DNA from: Cyclostephanos tholiformis
Taxonomy: Eukaryota; Bacillariophyta; Thalassiosirophyceae; Thalassiosirales; Thalassiosiraceae
DNA: 23,157 bases
Assembly (NCBI GenBank): GCA_036939975.1
Contig: JALLPB010000111.1
Coordinates: 1-23,157, forward strand
Direction of reading: 5' to 3'
Below are positions 18,635-23,157 of this stretch, piece by piece (position 1 is the stretch's first letter; every line of letters begins with the position of its first letter). The notes beneath the pieces are model-generated. The model did no database searches and had not been told where the DNA came from. It saw nothing but the letters and a program-made list of their open reading frames with translations. The translations under genes were made by a program, and so were the position numbers.

Positions 18635-19735
18635 GTGCCACACAGCTTCATGTGGCAGCACCATGACCAACATGATTGCCCATGCCATCACCCGCATATT
18701 AACTTAAAACACTATGCAAACCTGATGGTTCATCCCATCAAGGGTAAAAACATCTCCAGTTACAAAAAATTGATGCATGACCCTGCTGAAGTGTGGCAAA
18801 TGGCGTTTGGTAAGGATTTTGGGGGAATGGGGCAACATGACACTAAAACGGGGCAAAAAGGGACAAACACCATGTTCATCATGACTCACAATGAGATTGC
18901 CTATGCATATCAAGCAAAAAAGGTTTTTACATTTGCCAATCCTGTCATCAACTACCGGCCCCAAAAGGAGGATCCTAATCACATTCGTATTACAGCAATG
19001 GGAAATTTGATTACATATGATGGAGAACTCAGCATTTGCACAGCAGACATTAACATGGCAAAGTTGGATTGGAATAGCATCGTAAGCACACCAAATGCTA
19101 AATACATATGTCTCAACATCAAAATTTTTATCTGCTGCCCGTGAGTATTTTGAATACATGAAAATGCCACTCAGTCTTTTCCCCAGCTGGATTGTGGAAC
19201 AATACGATCTGACCAATCATGCAAAGGATTGATGGGTCCATTTAGAAATGCATCGTGCGGTATAGGGACTCCCCCAGGTGGGGATACTTGCAACCAAATG
19301 CCTCTATTGCAAATTGGCCCCATTCAGGTATTGTGAATGCATCTACACTCCAGGACTGTGGTATCATGAATCATGCCAAATCACTTTTACGATTGCTGTG
19401 GTCAATGATTTTGTGGTGAAATATGTCAACCAAGATGATGTCAATCATTTGATCCCAAGCATCAAGAAAACATATATCCTCATCAAGGATTGGACGTGCA
19501 ATTTATATTGTGGTATTAAACTCGGATGGGATGATGAAAATTGCACCATCAATATCTCTATGCCAGGTTACATCAAAAAGAAACCTCAAGAATATGAACA
19601 TGCTATGCCAACAAAGCAACAGCATTGTCTGTACTCACTGGAACCAAAACAATTTTGAAGTGAAGCCCAACGACCTCTCCTGGTGGATACATCCTCTGTT
19701 GTTGTTGATAAGAAAAGAAGAGAATACAAAAAATA
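18635..19735 (+). pseudogene. pol: Reverse transcriptase of outer copia, catalytic box altered
   Basis: The frame to 19144 reads KLMHDPAEVWQMAFGKDFGG, GQKGTNTMFIMTHNEI, VINYRPQKEDPNHIRITAMG and TADINMAKLDWNSIVSTPNA, then YICLNIKIF where the family has LDIKNF, so the first palm Asp is Asn. After further shifts come YMKMPLSLFP, GILATKCL and FTIAVVNDFVVKYVN. In the second box V-V-D-D is V-V-N-D (19398-19409), so its first Asp is also Asn. Then CGIKLGWDDENCTINISMPG. Loss of palm aspartates would inactivate the enzyme even without the frameshifts. Confidence 0.9.
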
Positions 19736-20352
19736 GCTAGGAGCATTCTTTATTATGCCCGGACTGTTGATATGACGGTCCTCATGGCATTAAGTACCAT
19801 TGCAATACACAAGCAACACCCATCAAAAATAGGATGGCCATTTGCATCCAACTCCTAGATTACCTCGTGGCATCAGAAATGGTCATGAATATTCATTCAG
19901 ATGCATCATACCTATCTGAGAGCAATGCCAGAGTCGGGCTTGTGGTCATTTCTTCATGAGATGAAAACCTGTCAGTGGTGAACCAATCCAATTGAATGGA
20001 GCATTCTACATGAATTATGTAATCCTTAAGTTTATGGTTGCTTCTGCAGCAGAAGCGGAATTGGGTGCCCTCTTCCACAATTTCCAGGATGGTATTATCT
20101 TTTGCCAAACCTTAGCTAACATGGGCCATCCGCAGCCAAAAACACCTGTACATAGTGATAATGCAACTGCAGTTGGCATTGAGAACATCACAATCAAATG
20201 CCAGCGGTCAAGGTCCATGGAAATGAGGTATTTTTAGGTTGGAGATAAGGTGGCCCAGGAATGTACATGCTAAGCTGGCATCCGGGGCAAGAAAGCCTTG
20301 TGGACTACCAAAGCAAGCATCACATTGGGTCACACCACCTAGCTGTGCACCC
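19736..20352 (+). pseudogene. pol: RNase H and truncated C-terminus of outer copia pol
   Basis: LGAFFIMPGLL-like residues at 19736, then NIHSDASYLSESNAR near 19890 (catalytic Asp), FMVASAAEAELGALFHNF near 20030 (catalytic Glu) and VHSDNATAVGI near 20150 (Asp). TAG at 20235-20237 replaces the Trp that usually follows RYF. The tail reads SWHPGQESLVDYQSKHH, then HHLAVHP, and meets the 512-bp repeat at 20353. The family normally continues for several dozen more residues, so the C-terminus and the sequence before the LTR look deleted. Confidence 0.88.
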
Positions 20353-20571
20353 AGGTACATGGCCTGGATTGTGTAGTCAAAGACCATGATGCAGTGGGAT
20401 GACTCAGCTCTTGTTGGAGCAGATTTTGTTTATCCACCACAAAAGCAAGACTGGCATCCCATTCTCAGCAAAGGCAAAGCGATAGGTGCTGGGGGTGAGC
20501 CTGCCATTGACATGGACCTCCACCTTGGTGTAATCATCCCCCTTATTGATGTAGTAAGCAACAATTGCCAT
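20353..20571 (-). pseudogene. Truncated second copy of the unknown minus-strand gene
   Basis: Identical to 8779-8997. It holds the 55-codon frame starting MAIVAYYINKGDD (20571-20404) and about 17 codons of the next frame, then stops at the junction with the outer pol. The remaining two thirds of the gene-like region are absent here. Confidence 0.4.
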
Positions 20572-20864
20572 GTTGGAACCCTCCAGAATGGGTACTTACA
20601 TAAAGTACCCTTACCATGAGTTCCACATCATCAGAGCTCTAGTCTGGTAGCTGTTGCTACAACATTCCTTGTGATTCCATATGCTACCAGTTACTTACCA
20701 GACATATGGATTCCCATGTATAATAATCTCTGCAGATTATTATTAGACACAGGAAAGTAATGTTTCACTCTGAATCTGGTTGGTTGATATCAACTACCCA
20801 TTAATTTAATAGAACAATCTTTTGTTTATCTTCATTTATTTGGCTATCTTTAGTGCAACCAACA
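20353..20864 (+). repeat. Right 512-bp direct repeat flanking the outer copia
   Basis: Gapless match to 8779-9290 with six substitutions, all in the last 50 bp. It follows a truncated pol directly and ends CCAACA, after which the flanking sequences differ (CACCAT here, GTTCTA on the left). It contains the same hairpin at 20720-20743. Confidence 0.88.
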
Positions 20865-21240
20865 CACCATATCATGCCGATCAAGGTGATACAGCACTAT
20901 AATTTTGATGGTGGATGAGGGAGTTGTGACCTTGGCAGAGGTGGCAGTGGGGAAAGAGCTTCTTGGAGGACATGGGGTTCGCTTTGGGGTCCTCTTGGGG
21001 GTCCTTCAGACTTGAGAATAGGTCAGACCTATAGATTAGGTTGGCAATGGATTTGACTTGTCTCACCTAATCTATTTATAAGTTAGGTCAGAGCCAAAGT
21101 CAGGACTCTGACCTAACCTAAAGGTTGGTAGTTATTGCCAAAACCTATTCAACCTAGCTTCAACCTAGTATTTTGATTTTAGGTCATCAAAATTATCTGG
21201 GTTAGGTCAGCCTAAAACTAAAAAAATCTCTTACTAACTG
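20865..21240. repeat. Foldback-rich tract of TTAGGTCAG-like units
   Basis: Several inverted pairs share the word (G)TTAGGTCAG or its complement. ATAGGT/ACCTAT is at 21018-21023/21027-21032. AGATTAGGT/ACCTAATCT is at 21033-21041/21065-21073. GTTAGGTCAGAG/CTCTGACCTAAC, 12-bp arms, is at 21082-21093/21106-21117. ATTTTGAT/ATCAAAAT is at 21170-21177/21186-21193. A further GTTAGGTCAG is at 21201-21210. It could be a foldback or MITE-type element or a cluster of protein-binding sites. The 61-codon minus-strand frame at 20881-21066 has no recognisable domain. Confidence 0.6.
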
Positions 21241-23099
21241 CATCTTATAAGGGTTGAATTAAAATTTCTGTCAAGAAACTTTTTTCGAATTTTCTCCACT
21301 CAACTAATCACTGTATCCTTCACAATCATTGGTGTCATCATCACTGCTATCCTTAATCTCAACCTCCTCCAATTTTCTTTTCTTTCTTCCATGACCCTTC
21401 TAAACAACATACTAGTTTTCCTTTGGCTTAGGTGTAATAATGTCTACTTCTGTATCATTTTCCTAAATTTTGACAAGGTTGACATGGGAAATCCTCCTCT
21501 ATTCATTGGTGTAAATTGATAGTTGTGTGCTCCAGATGGCCATGCCATGGCTATCAGACTCACCTGTGATGTCAATGAGAAGGGCTGTATGATATGGGGT
21601 CCATATTTCACTGGCAACAGCTACAAAAGGATGGTTACAATCTCTTTACTTGGCTGGTGATTTGAAAATGTTTTTGTATTTCACAAGAAAGTGTATTTTA
21701 TGCAAAAACAACATATATCTTATATTTCATTTGTAAGTATGCAATTGCAATACTGCTTGATAAGCTGTAGATGGATAGAGCCATCAAATTGGGCTGACCA
21801 ATAATTTAGGTCAAGGTCCCTCACATCAAGTCTGGTAATGGCCTCGAAGTATGTACTTTCACCTACGTATGTATGTAAAACAAAAAAATGTCCCATCTTT
21901 CTTATTTCACATCATTTTCCTATGTTCCAGAGAGAAAATCCCATCGTCATCTTTAGTGTGGTGCACACCAATGTGGGACAAAATGTTACGTCATTAACCC
22001 AGTCCTTAAGGTTATCTTATACCCTTTTTCTACATACGACAAGCTGTGACATCATGAGAACAGCCACAACACCATAACAACTGCCACAAATTCCACAACC
22101 ATGCTAGTGGAGCGGCTTGCCCCTCCAGGGATGTGGATTTAATCAATCCACAAGATCAAATGCACGGGTGACATGTCCAAGGCATTGGTTGAGGCGGTGG
22201 ATGAAGAATTATTGTAGCAAGTATGAATTTAAGTAGGTATTAGTTTATTTCTAATAACCTCTTTTTTACAATAACATCGCCTGCCCATCGACGACAATGG
22301 TGGCTGAAATGGCATCCATCATTGTCAGCAGACAAATAAATCATATGATTAGACTTATAATAATATCACTAATATGCTTACCTGTTGGCTTTAGTTTAAG
22401 CTTAGTCCAACTATGCTAATATGCTATGGATAGGTTGATGACAAAATCATTGACAATGAATGAATGCACCTCCAATGGGACCTGTTTTGATGGCCATGCT
22501 GATGCGCCAGTGCAATCCCTAGTACATCTCCCAATGGAGGGGGTCAAGGGCTTCACTCAAAGCCACTAGATGCTGCCATTGGGTGAGTACTCACGTTGTA
22601 TTGCCCCGGCAAGCAATGGGGTCACATACAAACCATACTTGCTGGCCATTTTGCTTGCCATGGCGATGCACCTATATGATACCAAGTGCATTGCCCAATG
22701 GAGAGGATCAAGGGCTATGACATTGTGGGTAGACAAAAGTTTCCATTTTCCGAGTTTTTTCATCGTCAACCGGCTGAAGCTCGGATGACATCAAGGCCCC
22801 TAATCGCAATAGGGGTATGACACATCTATCAAATGGGAAAGGAGTTAAGGAAAACAATCTGTTACTTAGTTGCGTAGTCTAACATAGCTGATAAAGTTTA
22901 ACAAAAGGTTTTCTAAATTGTGTCATATTGGCTAAAAGTAGTGCGTTAATCTCAGTTGTCGGACATGGGAAAAACTCATAAAATGTCACAAATTACGAGT
23001 TTTTGTCCCACATTGGCCTGCACCACACCTTTTCATTTTTCTTTATTTTCAAAGAGCAAAATCCAAACCACATGGTCAAATAGAATAAAAGATTAAAGT

Positions 23100-23103
<4 letters not shown>
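21241..23103. other. AT-rich stretch without recognisable genes
   Basis: About 1.9 kb. The reading frames are short, mostly AT-driven, and resemble nothing I know; the longest (21838-22077 plus, 22566-22769 minus, 22570-22788 plus) lack motifs. A 32-bp imperfect direct repeat (27 of 32 identical) lies at 22521-22552 and 22685-22716, around CCCAATGGAGRGGRTCAAGGGCT. I see no LTR, TIR or tRNA here. Confidence 0.5.

Positions 23104-23157
<54 letters not shown>
23104..23157 (+). repeat. Hexanucleotide microsatellite (TCGGTG)9, runs off window
   Basis: Nine perfect copies of TCGGTG up to the last base, preceded by TCG. It probably continues beyond the window and may mark where a contig assembly ended. 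Confidence 0.95.

Larger units (their letters stand above)
9291..20352 (+). mobile_element. Outer Ty1/copia retrotransposon internal region, decayed and interrupted
   Basis: The domains run in copia order: gag, protease, integrase, reverse transcriptase, RNase H. Without the inner element and its extra 5-bp duplication, about 5.5 kb remains, a normal copia internal length. It is broken by many frameshifts and stops. The left boundary meets a gag frame with no start codon. The right boundary meets a pol frame cut just after the KHH-x(4)-HH motif that lies near the C-terminus of these polyproteins. I see no leader between repeat and gag; a TGG-containing stretch near 9302 is a weak primer-site candidate. 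Confidence 0.92.

Noticed and set aside
22521..22716. 32-bp imperfect direct repeat as a mobile-element boundary
   Set aside because: Only 27 of 32 positions match, with no termini, target duplication or coding sequence between.
23104..23157. Telomere repeat
   Set aside because: TCGGTG does not match the TTAGGG-type telomere expected in these algae, and it is more likely a microsatellite.
1..23157. CRISPR arrays, bacterial operons, tRNA or rRNA genes
   Set aside because: No regular spacer-repeat pattern, no operon-like gene packing, and no cloverleaf or rRNA sequence was recognised by eye; a covariance-model scan was not possible.

Overview
The window looks like nuclear DNA of a eukaryotic alga, most probably a diatom or a related stramenopile. 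There is one long, apparently intronless host gene for a DIS3L2-type exoribonuclease. The rest is a transposon graveyard dominated by Ty1/copia retroelements of the kind abundant in diatom genomes, plus one piggyBac-like DNA transposon. There are no prokaryotic operons, and I saw no tRNA or rRNA genes. The assignment rests on recognising protein families by eye; no database search was possible.

Layout. Positions 1-255 hold the tail of a copia RNase H that runs off the left edge. Positions 256-846 are gene-free. Positions 847-4476 (minus) encode DIS3L2 (1209 aa): an Arg/Gly-rich N-terminus, two cold-shock domains split by an acidic insert, an RNB catalytic domain with its four aspartates, and a C-terminal S1 domain. 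From 4676 to 8261 an 18-bp perfect inverted repeat brackets a broken piggyBac-like transposase (5044-7789) that carries a SAP domain at its N-terminus and keeps its DDD triad and C-terminal Cys/His finger.

From 8779 to 20864 lies a nested composite. Two 512-bp direct repeats (8779-9290 and 20353-20864) enclose a decayed copia gag-pol (9291-20352). A second copia element of a different lineage (11202-16756, LTRs of 196 and 197 bp, 5-bp target duplication GGTGG) was inserted into its protease coding sequence. Both elements are dead: frameshifts and stops occur in almost every domain. The left 512-bp repeat overlaps a decayed minus-strand gene of unknown function (8355-8997), and the right repeat carries only its first part. 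From 20865 to the end I see no convincing gene. That stretch holds a foldback-rich tract built on GGTTAGGTCAG-like units (about 21018-21210) and, at the right edge, nine perfect copies of TCGGTG.

The most interesting signal is a contradiction in relative ages. The inner element must be younger than the element it sits in, yet its LTRs differ at 17 of about 196 positions. The outer 512-bp repeats differ at only 6 of 512, and all six fall in the last 50 bp. Either the outer repeats were homogenised, or the whole composite was moved or duplicated as one block after the inner insertion. The outer repeats also fail several tests for ordinary LTRs: they have no 5'-TG start, no leader or obvious primer-binding site, and they abut a gag without its start and a pol cut short.
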